64,000 bases of DNA, from assembly GCA_036365455.1 (NCBI GenBank), contig JAWQUS010000007.1:21282001-21346000 (forward strand). The letters are read 5' to 3'. This document shows, piece by piece, positions 44,174 to 54,731 of this stretch. How positions within the stretch are numbered: the stretch's first letter is position 1; every line of letters begins with the position of its first letter. The notes beneath the pieces are model-generated. The model ran no database searches. It saw nothing but the letters and a program-made list of their open reading frames with translations, and was not told the origin of the DNA. A program made the position numbers and the translations under genes. Source of the stretch: Macrosoma leucophasiata (lineage: Eukaryota; Arthropoda; Insecta; Lepidoptera; Hedylidae).

Positions 44174-44432
44174 TCCTTAGTTACTTATCAGTTCAATATA
44201 TCATGTGAAAAAATTAAAATTATTGGGATTTAAAATACTAACAAAATCTTTACTACCACGGTACTCTAAAAGAGTTCGTGTACTGTTTACATGTAAGCTT
44301 TATAAATATGAGGGCACGGCATCGTCGAGATGAGTTAAACGTACAGGTCTGGCTGCAACTGAAATATGGCGCACGGAAAATTTTGAACAGCTTTGAAGTA
44401 AAATAAAGAATATAGATGAGCTATTTCGAAAG

Positions 44433-44678
44433 TACCTTTTCAAACTACGCATCTACGTTTTTTTTACGAAACAGCAAATGGTACTTTTATGATAACTGAA
44501 CTGAAATGGAATAAGATTTATTGAACACGTAGAGGAGGCAGTAAAATACTGAATATAAGGCAGTAATAATGATTTTGATGCTATGCAATATACATTCTTA
44601 ATTACCTTTTCAAACTGCGCATCTATGTTTTTTTTACGAAACAGCAAATGGTACTTTTATGATAACTGAACTGAAATG
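44433..44678 (+). repeat. 76-bp direct repeat flanking a 94-bp segment found again downstream
   Basis: 44433-44508 and 44603-44678 are nearly identical (tttacgaaacagcaaatgg and flanks). The intervening 44509-44602 (attgaacacgtagaggaggc) is repeated at 45920-46012. Confidence 0.8.
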
Positions 44679-44825
44679 TACGAACACAATCTTGTTTAAG
44701 AGAAATGCTAAAGATAGAAATATTTTTAAATAGTGAAATAAAATAATAAATAAAGTAAACTACTAAATGTACAAAGTTAGCAATACATTGATAAACTACA
44801 GACGCAATTTTCTACTGTATACTAC

Positions 44826-44870
44826 GCAATAGAGCTCTAGTGGCTGATGGCGTAGGCATCACCACATAAC
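44826..44870 (+). repeat. Family A scrap
   Basis: 'agagctctagtggctgatgg' then 'cgtaggcatcacca'. Small fragment, diverged. Confidence 0.4.
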
Positions 44871-45064
44871 ACGCCCCTAAGTAGTAGCACAATTTAACAA
44901 ATGGTTATTGTTATACTGTGGTAGTGTACATGTTCCACTCAGGTAGTGATGTAATTCCACAATGTGATGATTTACGTCACAAAAGCATCAAAACATAGCT
45001 TCGAAGCAACGCAACGCTTCGAACCTATGTTTTTAAAGTTTCTGATATCTCCTTTAAATATATG

Positions 45065-45753
45065 TTAATTTTGATCTACTTTGTAATGGGTTATATTCGG
45101 CGGGACCTCTCTCTGACTGCATCAATAGTCAATACAGACACAGACAGACCCCGCAGAATATAATGGGATTATTGTAATGAAAAGTGATTTGCCAAACTTT
45201 GGGCTATGTGGGTGAACTGGGGGGACTAGCTGGCTGGGCCTATGGAGTGAGATCCGGCACCTGCCTATATTCAACATCTCACATTATCGAATCCTACTTT
45301 AGGCAGGTGGTGACTCGCCTCTCCTTGGTGGCCCCCCCAAACAGCCAACCCGATGGTCGACAGGGGGCAACACTGTTGAGAAAGGCTGGGGGTGTCGAGA
45401 GGTGTGGCCCCGGTTTCACCATCACGAGCGAGTAATCTCGAGCTCGGAGCGGGCTTCCTCGCTATTATGCCTTTAGACACTTCCACCCCCGAGTGTATGG
45501 CTCTTTCAGAAATTCAGACAACAGCCTATTATCTAAATTTCTGCAAATGCCATACCTCTAGCGCCCCACTCTGACCGGTCAATGACGGCAAGCCAGAGGT
45601 GAGAGACCTGATGCTCTGTCCGGCCGTACCTCTGTGTGGCGGACGAGGCGAGCCCAGTTCTCTCGGAGGAACTCGAGATGATGTTAGGGGATGGTGTCGC
45701 TACTCACCAACAGCTCGCCACAAGCTGCTCTGCCCCCTTATTATTATTATTAC
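45065..45753 (+). repeat. Retroposon R, copy 1 (~690 bp)
   Basis: From 'ttaattttgatctactttgt' to a (TTA)n tail at 45739-45753. About 95% alike by eye to 47550-48239 in the same orientation. GC-rich, no long frame. The (TTA)n tail suggests a non-LTR-type or SINE-type element; family not recognised. Confidence 0.75.
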
Positions 45754-45919
45754 ACGTTGTATAAAAAGAAATAAAAAAAATCGTGACACGAGCATGTTTG
45801 GGTCATTGATTACGTGTAACAAATTTAAACGTAATCAGCTCTAATGTTTTAAAACAAATTGGCCGTGATAGACAGACATGCAAACAACCACACCAGTGAT
45901 TTATATAAGGCTTTTTATT

Positions 45920-46012
45920 GGAATAAGATTTATTGAACACGTAGAGGAGGCAGTAAAATACTGAATGTAAGGCAGTAATAATGATTTTCATGCTATGCAA
46001 TATACATTCTTC
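45920..46012 (+). repeat. Second copy of the 94-bp segment
   Basis: Same order as 44509-44602 with about three substitutions, but without the 76-bp flanking repeats. Confidence 0.75.
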
Positions 46013-46274
46013 ATTAGATAAAAATATTTTCTTCGTTATTATCCAAGATATTAAAGGAGATATTATCTTGTAACGATCTTGAGTCACCATGCGGGCTACC
46101 CCACGTCACAACTTAAGTAACCAATGGCGATAAGTTTGTGATTAATTGCTTTTTGTCCGATACACTGTTATCTTATAATCACCTGGTGACCTATTTTCGG
46201 CCAGCCTGCGTGTGATATTACATTTTCGAAGATGGTTACAGTCAATGATGTTATATTTATAAGCTCATTGGTTA

Positions 46275-46526
46275 CAGTACTCAACAATTAGTATTGCACA
46301 TCGAGCCGGCGAAAGAGACGATCGGCTCGTTTTGACTTCGTAGAGCGTTATCTCTGTAACACACTGCCTACGTAAGCACTGACAGTCCGATATTGGTCAA
46401 AACATGATCAAAATGGTCGACAAACGTCAAATAGGGATGGTGCGAAAGAGATAACGCTCTAAAGTCCCGAAATAAGCCGAAGTCTCCTTCCTAGGCTCGA
46501 TGTGTAATATTTATTGTTGAGCACTG
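46275..46526. mobile_element. Palindromic MITE, family F copy 5 (best preserved)
   Basis: 252 bp, ends CAGTACTCAACAAT and ATTGTTGAGCACTG (one mismatch in the inverted repeat), flanked by TA (46273-46274, 46527-46528). Pairing extends inward through 'cacatcgagcc', then the 'agagcgttatctct' arm. A likely Tc1/mariner-mobilised fold-back. Confidence 0.85.
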
Positions 46527-46599
46527 TACATTATTATAGAGGGTGGGAAGACTTTACTTAAATAAAAGAAAATACTGCAGAAATGTCATGAAACTATCA

Positions 46600-46962
46600 A
46601 CAAAAAGTTTAGGTGGATTTGCCGCTATGCTCGGAGTTACTCTGCGAGATCGAACCGGAACTGAGAGGAACCGCATGATTACCAAAATTACCGACATAGC
46701 TCACCGAATAGCGAGACTCAAGTGGTAGTGGACAGGGACACAGCTCGAAGAACTGACGGCCGTTTGGGCAGAAGAGTTCTAGAGCGGCGATCGCATACCG
46801 CAAGGCGAAGCATAGGCCCCTCACGAGGTGGACCGACGACCTTGTGACGATCGCAAGCATTCGCTGTATCGCGGCTCAGGACCGTTCGTTGTGGCAATCT
46901 TTGGGGGAGGCCTTTGTCCAGCAGTGGACGTTTTTTGGCTGATGAAATGATGATGATGGTGA
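46600..46962 (+). pseudogene. RTE LINE C-terminal fragment and 3' end
   Basis: Translation pieces AAMLGVTLRDRTG, ITKITDIAHRIARLKW and, in shifted frames, remnants of WTDDL and SLGEAFVQQW match the RTE tail seen at 4690-5245. In-frame stops follow KLKW. The 3' end reads 'aggcctttgtccagcagtgg' then a GATGATGATGGTGATG tail at 46945-46962, typical of this LINE. Truncated at the 5' side, where the preceding 70 bp are not recognisable. Confidence 0.75.
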
Positions 46963-46989
46963 TGCCGCTGTAACAGCAATTTCATAGCC

Positions 46990-47245
46990 TTTTTTATGTT
47001 ATAAAGGTGATAAATTAATAAACCTACAGTGCACATGGATGGTAAGTGACAACTGCAACCTATAAAATCTATACACAAAAACGAATGGTCAAAATGTAAA
47101 TACGTTGTCATCGCTTCAGCTCAAGCTGTTATGCTTCTATGGCAGAAATTATGGGGTCATACATTACCATCTCACCAGAACACGATAGTGCCAGACTACA
47201 AGATTACCATTTGACAGCAGATAGATTATGTTATGCCTACCTATT
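46990..47245 (-). repeat. Family A2 retroposon, strongly diverged
   Basis: T-run at 46990-46994, 'ggtaagtgacaactgcaacc', 'atggtcaaaatgtaaatacg' and 'catacattaccatctcacca' keep the family order. Confidence 0.6.
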
Positions 47246-47549
47246 TAGATACTAAGTATAGTTACTGTTAGTATTTTTACATACTCGTAGAATGGTACAC
47301 CCCTATTATTTTCAATTTTTTGCAATATTTCCTAAACCCTAAGGTTGTCTGGAAGAGATCACTATTGTACTATATATAGTGATAAGACCGCCTTTTGTGA
47401 ACTGTATTTCTTTATTGTTTTATCTGATTTCGGTGTACAATAAAGTATATTATACATATGTACGTCAGCACGGGGTCCAATTTGAACCCCGGACCTTTGT
47501 CAGGCTTGCGCGGGGACATGGGGGGTCCAACACGTAGAGGCGCTTTCGA

Positions 47550-48239
47550 TAATTTTGATCTACTTTGTAATGGGTTATATTCGGCGGGACCTCTCTCTGA
47601 CTGCATCAATAGTTAATACAGGCACAGACAGACCCCGCAGAATATAATGGCACTATTGTAATGAAAAGTGATTTGTAAAACTTTGGGCTATGTGGGTGAA
47701 CTGGGGGGACTAGCTGGCTGAGCATATGGAGTGAGTTCCGGCACCTGCCTATATTCAACATCTCACATTATCGAATTCTACTTTAGGCAGGTGGTGACTC
47801 GCCTCTCCTTGGTGGGCCCCCCAAACAGCCAACCCGATGGTCGACGGGGGGCAACACTGTTGAAAGAGGCTGGGGGTGTCGAGAGGTGTGGCCCCGGTTT
47901 CACCATCACGAGCGAGTAATCTCGAGCTCGGAGCGGGCTTCCCCGCTATTATGCCTTTAGACACTTCCACCCCCGAGTGTATGGCTCTTGCAGAAATTTA
48001 GACAACAGCCTATTATCCAAATTTCTGCAAATGCCATACCTCTAGCGCCCCACTCTGACCGGTCAATGAAGGCAACCCAGAGGTGAGAGACCTGATGCTC
48101 TGTCCGGCCGTACCTCTGTGTGGCGGACGAGGCGAAGCCCAGTTCTCTCGGAGGAACTCGAGATGATGGTAGGGGGTGGTGTCGCTACTCACCAACAGCT
48201 CGACACAAGCTGCTCTGCCCCCTATTATTATCATTATTA
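47550..48239 (+). repeat. Retroposon R, copy 2
   Basis: Counterpart of 45065-45753. Ends 'ctgccccctattattatcat'. Shared start and tail with unrelated flanks argue for two insertions rather than segmental duplication. Confidence 0.75.
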
Positions 48240-48658
48240 GTTATGTTTTGAAATCACATTTAGCACATTCTAAATGTAATTCAAATATAAAAGTAATTAG
48301 GCTTCAAATATAAAATGAAGCAACAGTTTATTACATAATCTTGCTGAATTCAAAGCTTGGGACAGTATAATTATCTTATTATGTAAAAGACGAGTCAAGC
48401 TTACTACATAATTAATTAAATTCACTTGAGCTACCAGTTCAACTTTGTTAACTAGACTTAATAGAATAAGAGCCAGAGCGGATAAAAAGGAAAAATAATA
48501 CTGAGATCAAAAGTTTTCATCGGATATTGCCAAGTTGAAAGTTCAACAGTACAATTTCATTTTATTATTGGAAAAGGATATAGACTTAAAAAATCTTTTG
48601 AAACGCAATGAACATAAATTAAATGAATAAACGGATGTTTCAAACATAAAAAAAATGT
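48240..48658. other. No gene; BEL/Pao target flank
   Basis: AT-rich. It ends with the AATGT (48654-48658) copied by the retrotransposon insertion. Confidence 0.6.
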
Positions 48659-49102
48659 TGTTGGAGATTCGAAGGACCCTTTTTTAAATAATTTCCATAG
48701 GCTGGTTTACGTATGTTCGACACACCTGAAGACACACAAAGCTTACAATAGACAATGAATCCACTCACCGTTCCTCTGGAACGTCCAGCTTCTCGACACC
48801 GGGATCTTCAAGAACGTCTCGGGGGTCCACGATTGTCACACGGTAGGATCACGGCACACGGTACCACAGTTCACAAACGTTGTGAAGGGTCTATATTGTA
48901 AGTAGCACGGCAAGGGTCTTTTCTGTTCGGCGGTCGACGCAAGAGAGCGATCCGCTCAAATGCATTCAAAATTCAAACAGATTTGAAATACTCGCGACGT
49001 CACGGCCGGCCGACCAATCACGGCGCGATTCCACCGAACGCTCATTGGTCCGGTGACAGACCATCGACTATCGAAGCTCGATGTGTCTATGGTTATCGAA
49101 CA
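48659..49102 (-). repeat. BEL/Pao 3' LTR
   Basis: 444 bp. Compared block by block with 54732-55175, I saw no difference. Confidence 0.97.
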
Positions 49103-49113
49103 CACCCCCTACC
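49103..49113 (-). other. Polypurine tract candidate
   Basis: On the minus strand GGTAGGGGGTG abuts the 3' LTR directly, the expected primer site for plus-strand DNA synthesis. A second purine-rich run (ATAGGGGAAACC) lies about 20 bp further upstream. Confidence 0.75.
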
Positions 49114-49239
49114 GAAACCATAATGATGGTTTCCCCTATAGTAGGTACATAACAGAATATAATAAATAAATAATAGATAAATTCTACGAGAATATGACTA
49201 ATAAAAGCTAATAATAATAAAATTAAATAGTTAATAAAG

Positions 49240-52200
49240 TTAGTTAATATAGGGTAAAGGGCTTAATTTGTTAACTGGTCTTCGTAAACTACTCTTTTGG
49301 GTACGGAGTGTAACACAACGGACGATGCCATCGGAACCAGGGTGTAAAATCTCTACTCTACCCAACGGCCAGTTAAGGGGAGGTGTGTTATCAGTTTTTA
49401 TTAGTACTAGATCTCCTACTTTAAGGTTGAGCCTTGAAGTGAACCATTTTGCTCTTTGTTGTAACGTATTTAAATATTCTCGACTCCAACGTTTCCAAAA
49501 TACTTGCGAACAATGTTGAATATATTGCCAACGTGACAATCTACCAATTTGCACTTCATCGAAGTTATATTCAGGCACGGCTGTCAAACCTTTTCCGATT
49601 AGGAAGTGTCCCGCGGTCAACACGTTAAACTCCTCAGGATTATCGCTAGCCGGTAATGGACATAACGGACGAGAATTTAAAATAGCCTCAACCTTGCAGA
49701 AGACCGTATAAAGTTCCTCAAAAGTTAAGGACTTATTTCCAACACTGCGTACTATATGGTACTTTGCTGATTTAATACCAGCTTCCCACAATCCTCCCAT
49801 ATGGGGAGCACTGGGGACGTTAAACTTCCAAATAATTTTTCTTTGAGAAGTACCATCTATTATGTTTTCCTTAGTCTGCTTGTCATGAAAAAACTTTTGC
49901 ACTTCCGTTAAATGTTTATTTGAGGCTATAAAATTAGTTCCGCAGTCGGAGTAAAGACAAGAGCATAAGCCTCTTCGCGCAACAAACCTGTCTAAACAGG
50001 CTAAGAAGCATTCAGCAGACAAAGAAGATAGCAGTTCTAGGTGAACAGCTTTTGTTGAAAAGCAAACAAAGAGTGCTAAATACGATTTAGACACCTTCGC
50101 GTTTCGACGCAAGCTTTCTTTGATGAAGAATGGACCACCAAGGTCTACACCGACATGGTCAAACACCTTGTTGGGTAATAATCGCGTCTGTGGCAACGGA
50201 GACATTTCCGGTTGTAATAATGACGGTTTACATTTAAAACAAATTTGGCATTTTGATAATACTGATCTGATAAGCCTACGAGCCGACAGTAACCAGAAAT
50301 TTAAATTTATTATGCCATGCAAAGTGCGTGGCCCTACATGTAAATGTTTTAAATGATAATATTGGATTAGTAATTTTGTAAACTTACTATTTTTTGGTAA
50401 AAGGCGAGGATGTTTGGCGTTATATGGTAGTTCAGAGTGGGTAATACGACCCCCTACCCTGATAAACCCGCTGGAATCAAGAAACGGTGAGAGTTTTTTA
50501 AGTGACGGAACATATTTAATATTTTTTCTTAAGCTATGTAACTCTGATTCAAAGTGTGCACTCTGCACTAACCGAACGAGGGAATCCTCCGCTTTATTTA
50601 ATTCTTCGGTTGATAAGAGTTTACCTGAATCGTTCCGTTTATTTCGCCACCTCAATATCCAAGCTACACATCTCTGCAATTTTGAATAAGAAGAAAATCT
50701 AGCAATTATGCGTTCACAAAATTCTAACTTAGATTCTGGTTTTATAATTAATTGTTCTGCCATTAAATTATAAGAAGTTTTTACTTCAGGAGGTTGTTTC
50801 GCCTCTTGAACAAAGACTGATATAGGCCACTCCTGAAATGGTGTATATAACCACTCAGAACCCATTAACCACCTGTTGCTATCAGTAACAAGTTGAGATG
50901 GTGAAACCCCACGCGAGCATATGTCAGCTAAATTATTTTCACTGCTAACATGTCGCCAGTGATGCGAAGGTACGACCTCCGTTATTTGTGTAACACGGTT
51001 ACAAACAAATGTTTGAAGTTTATAAGCTTCGATATGAAGCCAAGACAATACGATTGTCGAATCCGTAAGACATGTTATTCGATTAATTTTTACTCTGTTA
51101 AAGTTATCACAAACGAATTTTAAAAGTTTACTTAATAATACTGCACCCATCAATTCCAAACGTGGAATCGTCATAGGTTTAATAGGCGCGACCTTAGATT
51201 TTGCTGTCACTAAACGAACCTTAATTTTGTTATGTTGATCGTCCCGTGATATGACGTAGACGCAAGCTGCATATCCGTGCGATGACGCATCACAAAAACC
51301 TACTAATTCACATTCCGTTTGACCGGGCAGCAGCATGTGTCGCTCAATCGGTATTTCAGCTAATCGCGGAAGCTCGGCAATATAGGTTGTCCACCGATTG
51401 CCGAGTTCCGATGGTAGTTGTTCATCCCATCCAACACCTAGCTTCCATAAATCCTGCATGATCTGTTTAGCGACGAAAGTACATGGTGCGATAAAACCTA
51501 CGGGGTCGTAAACAGATGCTAATAATTTTAGCACAGACCGCTTTGTTGAGATAGTGTCCGTTTTATTTATGATAAATAAAAGGTTATCTAACAGCGGACT
51601 CCAAGTCAACCCTAATACTTTGATCGTATTTTCGTTGCCGTCCTTCATGAACGTAACCGGACATTCCCTATTTTCGCACGGCACTCGGTTTAATAATTCC
51701 GGACTATTACTATTCCACTTTTTTAACATAAGCTGACCGCTTTCGAAAATTCCCACAAGTTGATTCTGTAACGTACAGGCCTCCTCAAAGGAGTTACAGG
51801 AATATAGAATGTCGTCCATGTATACTCCTTCCTGGATAACACGAGCGGCCAACGGAAAACGTTCCTGTTCGTCGCGAGCTAATTGTAGTAACGTACGAAT
51901 TGCAAGGAAGGGAGAACAGCTGAGTCCGTATGTAACAGTTTTTAATTCGTATAATTTCATAGACTCATTCGGAGATTCCCGATATAAAATATGTTGATAA
52001 CATCGATCTGATTTACGTAACTTGATAGCTCGATACATTTTACAAACGTCAGCAACTAAACAATATTCAAAAGTTCTAAAATTTAAAATTATTGCGGCAA
52101 TATCTCGATACAGCTTGGGACCAGTTAATAGTATATCATTAAGTGAAATATTATTATTTGTCTTCGCCGACCCGTCGAATACTACACGCAACGGCGTTGA

Positions 52201-54525
52201 AGTACTGGTAGGTCGTAATATGTGATGATGTGGAATTATATAACTGCTAGGTTGCGTCCCGGTATACAGTTCCATATGATCGAGCGCTTCATATTCACGC
52301 ATAAATTCTAGGTATGTCTGCTGCAGAGCCGGTGCACGAGCAAGCCTACGCTCCGTAAACAATAACCTACGCTCGGCGACTTTACGCGAATCACCGAGCG
52401 GCGGATGACCGGGGACGATAGGTAGCGGCACTACGTATCGACCGCTCTGTTCCCGTCTATGTTCCTTAACGAACATATCTTCGGCCAGCTGATCGAGAGG
52501 GTTAATTGCCGGTGTACACGGTACTTCCTCAATTTCCCAGAAGGAACGTAGTGTCTGATCAAGCGACTGTTCTTCCGAAGAAACCGAAAAATGAACATTT
52601 TGAGAATAATGTTTATCGTCTGAAGGATATAATTTGCCACTAATTATATAACCGAAAACAGTTTTAATAACGCTAGGTATATTCGGCTTAATAAATATAG
52701 GTTTATCCCTTATAACTTCAGATACGATGTCGTTACCTAACAAAATATCTACACGCGATCGTTTATAAAAGTACCGATCCGCTAAATTGAATTGTTTATA
52801 TTCATTTACAACGTTTGGAGGGAAATCAACATTAGGCATCTCCGCGGACACTTTTGCTACGACGACCATGTTCAACGTGAACGTGGGACCGTCCTGATGT
52901 CGCGGTTTAATAACACAAGTAACCATTCCTTGATTTTTAATAATGTCTCCGCCTAGACCAGAAATATTAAACGGACATTTTTTACGCGGTAATCCCAAAC
53001 GTTGAGCGCATTCCGACGTAATAAACGAGCTCTGAGCTCCAGAATCAATAACTGCACGGCAATCATGATACTGTCCGCTAACATCTAAAATGTTGGTACG
53101 CGTAGTCCCTAACACAACGCCGTATTGTTTTTCATCAATGCTATAAAGTGCGCTCTGTGTCGCTGTCGATTCACTCACGGAGCGGGACGACACTAGCGCT
53201 TGCTGCGCGTGCGACTGAGATGGCTGCTCGCTATCTCGCTTCGGAACAAGTGATTTCGCGCGATTTACCTCTTTATGCAATAAGTAGTGGTGGGGTGACG
53301 CACACACACCACAAGTAATTGCACTTGTACAAGATGACGAGTTATGATTCGATTTCAAACAGTTAGAACATAGTTTTAAGGTATTGACACGGTCAATTCT
53401 ATCTTCGACTGCCATTTTACGAAAATGTTCGCATCGATAGATCATGTGATTTTGTTTACAATGTGGGCATGACAACTTATTTTTGTTTAAGTTATCTTCA
53501 CCTCTATTTAGTGATCGAGATGCAGTTAAAACGGATGTTGTTGAAGAATGTCGTGTATTAGAGTGCTTAATTTTATAATTTATCGGTTTCGGTTTCAACT
53601 GAAAACTACTCGACGTTGTTGGAAAAGTGTGTTCTAATACTTTAATTTGTTTGTTTACAAAGTTAATTAGTTCAGTAAACGTCGGCATAGAATTTTGATC
53701 ACGACTTTCTTCGAACAATTTCCTAGTGTGAGGGTCAAGGCCTCTCAGTGCTAAATGACAAAATAAATAGTCATCGAGATTATTAATTTTTAATGCCTGA
53801 ATTGCTTTTAACGAATGATCAAATGTTTCGATAAATAACGTAAGGTTTGAAGTAGTGTCTTTGTGAAAAGGTGTAAAGTTTAACATTTTGTCGAGATACC
53901 TACCTACTAGCGTTCTGTTATCTTGATATTTTTCTAATAAACTTTGCCACACTAAGGAATAATTAGCCGACGTAATAGGTAGTTTCTTAACGATATTGAG
54001 TGCAGGACCTTTTACACACGACAATAAATAATGGAATTTATCGATATCTGCAAAGTCTCGGCTATGCACAAGTGAATAAAATGTATCATAAAATGTAGTC
54101 CAGTTTTCTACTTCACCATCGAATTCGAATAATGTTAGCTTAGGTAATGAAGGCCGTGTCATTGACTCGCTATTATTTTTTGATTCAGTTAAGAGTGGGA
54201 TGGCCTTCTGACATTTTTGTGCAGCTAACCGACAAGTATCGTACAAGGATTCAAATGCATCTAATGGTGACGTAGTTATTTTTGCACCGGGTGTTAACTG
54301 CAATTTTAATTCTACGATCTCCATGACGGTGTTTTCGAATTTCGTGCGTACACTATCCAATTCGGAAAACTGACTTAGGAAACTTTGCGATGCCAAAACA
54401 TTATCAAATTTTAATTGTTTAGACGCATCATATAACCTTTGAAGTTTTGAAAATAGATACTCTTTTTTAAAGTTTAATGTCTTTAGTTTAAGTTCGAGTG
54501 TTTCCGTGTAAGACGGCTCCGCCAT
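49240..54525 (-). CDS. BEL/Pao gag-pol polyprotein, intact (1761 aa)
   Basis: Encodes the capsid-like gag and all enzymes needed for copying and integrating the element; acts in cytoplasmic virus-like particles and then the nucleus. Start ATG is the complement of 54523-54525, about 206 bp inside the 5' LTR. An N-terminal coiled-coil-like region and DUF1759-type gag lie at about residues 1-250. A Cys/His zinc-knuckle cluster spans about 353-420 (CPHCKQNH, CSNCLKSNH). The aspartic protease DSGAQ has its Asp near 494. The reverse transcriptase FDGSA is near 784 and its catalytic YMDD is at 902-905. RNase H carries FCDAS near 1079. The integrase has an H-H-C-C zinc region near 1390-1440 and core Asp near 1461 (VGVDLGG), Asp near 1527 (SDCGTNF) and Glu near 1581 (GLWEAGIK). 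The C-terminal DUF5641-type segment (VGDLVLIK) closes the protein. Gag and pol share one frame, as usual for BEL/Pao. There is no stop or frameshift. Domain names are from family knowledge; residues were read directly. Confidence 0.97.
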   Translation of the reverse strand: MAEPSYTETLELKLKTLNFKKEYLFSKLQRLYDASKQLKFDNVLASQSFLSQFSELDSVRTKFENTVMEIVELKLQLTPGAKITTSPLDAFESLYDTCRLAAQKCQKAIPLLTESKNNSESMTRPSLPKLTLFEFDGEVENWTTFYDTFYSLVHSRDFADIDKFHYLLSCVKGPALNIVKKLPITSANYSLVWQSLLEKYQDNRTLVGRYLDKMLNFTPFHKDTTSNLTLFIETFDHSLKAIQALKINNLDDYLFCHLALRGLDPHTRKLFEESRDQNSMPTFTELINFVNKQIKVLEHTFPTTSSSFQLKPKPINYKIKHSNTRHSSTTSVLTASRSLNRGEDNLNKNKLSCPHCKQNHMIYRCEHFRKMAVEDRIDRVNTLKLCSNCLKSNHNSSSCTSAITCGVCASPHHYLLHKEVNRAKSLVPKRDSEQPSQSHAQQALVSSRSVSESTATQSALYSIDEKQYGVVLGTTRTNILDVSGQYHDCRAVIDSGAQSSFITSECAQRLGLPRKKCPFNISGLGGDIIKNQGMVTCVIKPRHQDGPTFTLNMVVVAKVSAEMPNVDFPPNVVNEYKQFNLADRYFYKRSRVDILLGNDIVSEVIRDKPIFIKPNIPSVIKTVFGYIISGKLYPSDDKHYSQNVHFSVSSEEQSLDQTLRSFWEIEEVPCTPAINPLDQLAEDMFVKEHRREQSGRYVVPLPIVPGHPPLGDSRKVAERRLLFTERRLARAPALQQTYLEFMREYEALDHMELYTGTQPSSYIIPHHHILRPTSTSTPLRVVFDGSAKTNNNISLNDILLTGPKLYRDIAAIILNFRTFEYCLVADVCKMYRAIKLRKSDRCYQHILYRESPNESMKLYELKTVTYGLSCSPFLAIRTLLQLARDEQERFPLAARVIQEGVYMDDILYSCNSFEEACTLQNQLVGIFESGQLMLKKWNSNSPELLNRVPCENRECPVTFMKDGNENTIKVLGLTWSPLLDNLLFIINKTDTISTKRSVLKLLASVYDPVGFIAPCTFVAKQIMQDLWKLGVGWDEQLPSELGNRWTTYIAELPRLAEIPIERHMLLPGQTECELVGFCDASSHGYAACVYVISRDDQHNKIKVRLVTAKSKVAPIKPMTIPRLELMGAVLLSKLLKFVCDNFNRVKINRITCLTDSTIVLSWLHIEAYKLQTFVCNRVTQITEVVPSHHWRHVSSENNLADICSRGVSPSQLVTDSNRWLMGSEWLYTPFQEWPISVFVQEAKQPPEVKTSYNLMAEQLIIKPESKLEFCERIIARFSSYSKLQRCVAWILRWRNKRNDSGKLLSTEELNKAEDSLVRLVQSAHFESELHSLRKNIKYVPSLKKLSPFLDSSGFIRVGGRITHSELPYNAKHPRLLPKNSKFTKLLIQYYHLKHLHVGPRTLHGIINLNFWLLSARRLIRSVLSKCQICFKCKPSLLQPEMSPLPQTRLLPNKVFDHVGVDLGGPFFIKESLRRNAKVSKSYLALFVCFSTKAVHLELLSSLSAECFLACLDRFVARRGLCSCLYSDCGTNFIASNKHLTEVQKFFHDKQTKENIIDGTSQRKIIWKFNVPSAPHMGGLWEAGIKSAKYHIVRSVGNKSLTFEELYTVFCKVEAILNSRPLCPLPASDNPEEFNVLTAGHFLIGKGLTAVPEYNFDEVQIGRLSRWQYIQHCSQVFWKRWSREYLNTLQQRAKWFTSRLNLKVGDLVLIKTDNTPPLNWPLGRVEILHPGSDGIVRCVTLRTQKSSLRRPVNKLSPLPYIN

Positions 54526-54710
54526 CTTATAATTACGTTACAACAAAGAATTACCTACACAATAAATACACTAATTACGAATTAGTTTTAGTTTAAATTC
54601 GATAGATAGGTGGATAATATGCTGAAATACGAATACTTATATGAGAATTACGGTAAAATATGATAAAACTAATAATTAATAGATATTTTACAAGTTAAAT
54701 GAATATAAAT

Positions 54711-54727
54711 CCGGCTCGATTGGACCA
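54711..54727 (-). other. Primer-binding site candidate
   Basis: Four bases inside the 5' LTR the minus strand reads TGGTCCAATCGAGCCGG, i.e. TGG (complement of tRNA CCA) followed by acceptor and T-stem-like sequence. It resembles a tRNA-Tyr 3' end apart from a small difference; the exact tRNA is uncertain. Confidence 0.7.
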
Positions 54728-54731
54728 GAAA

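Noticed and set aside
45184..45844. Several 60-83-codon open stretches
   Set aside because: All lie in retroposon R and recur in its second copy. GC-rich repeat, frames on both strands, no protein similarity.
49268..52225. Plus-strand open stretches across the BEL/Pao interior
   Set aside because: Shadows of the intact minus-strand gag-pol frame.
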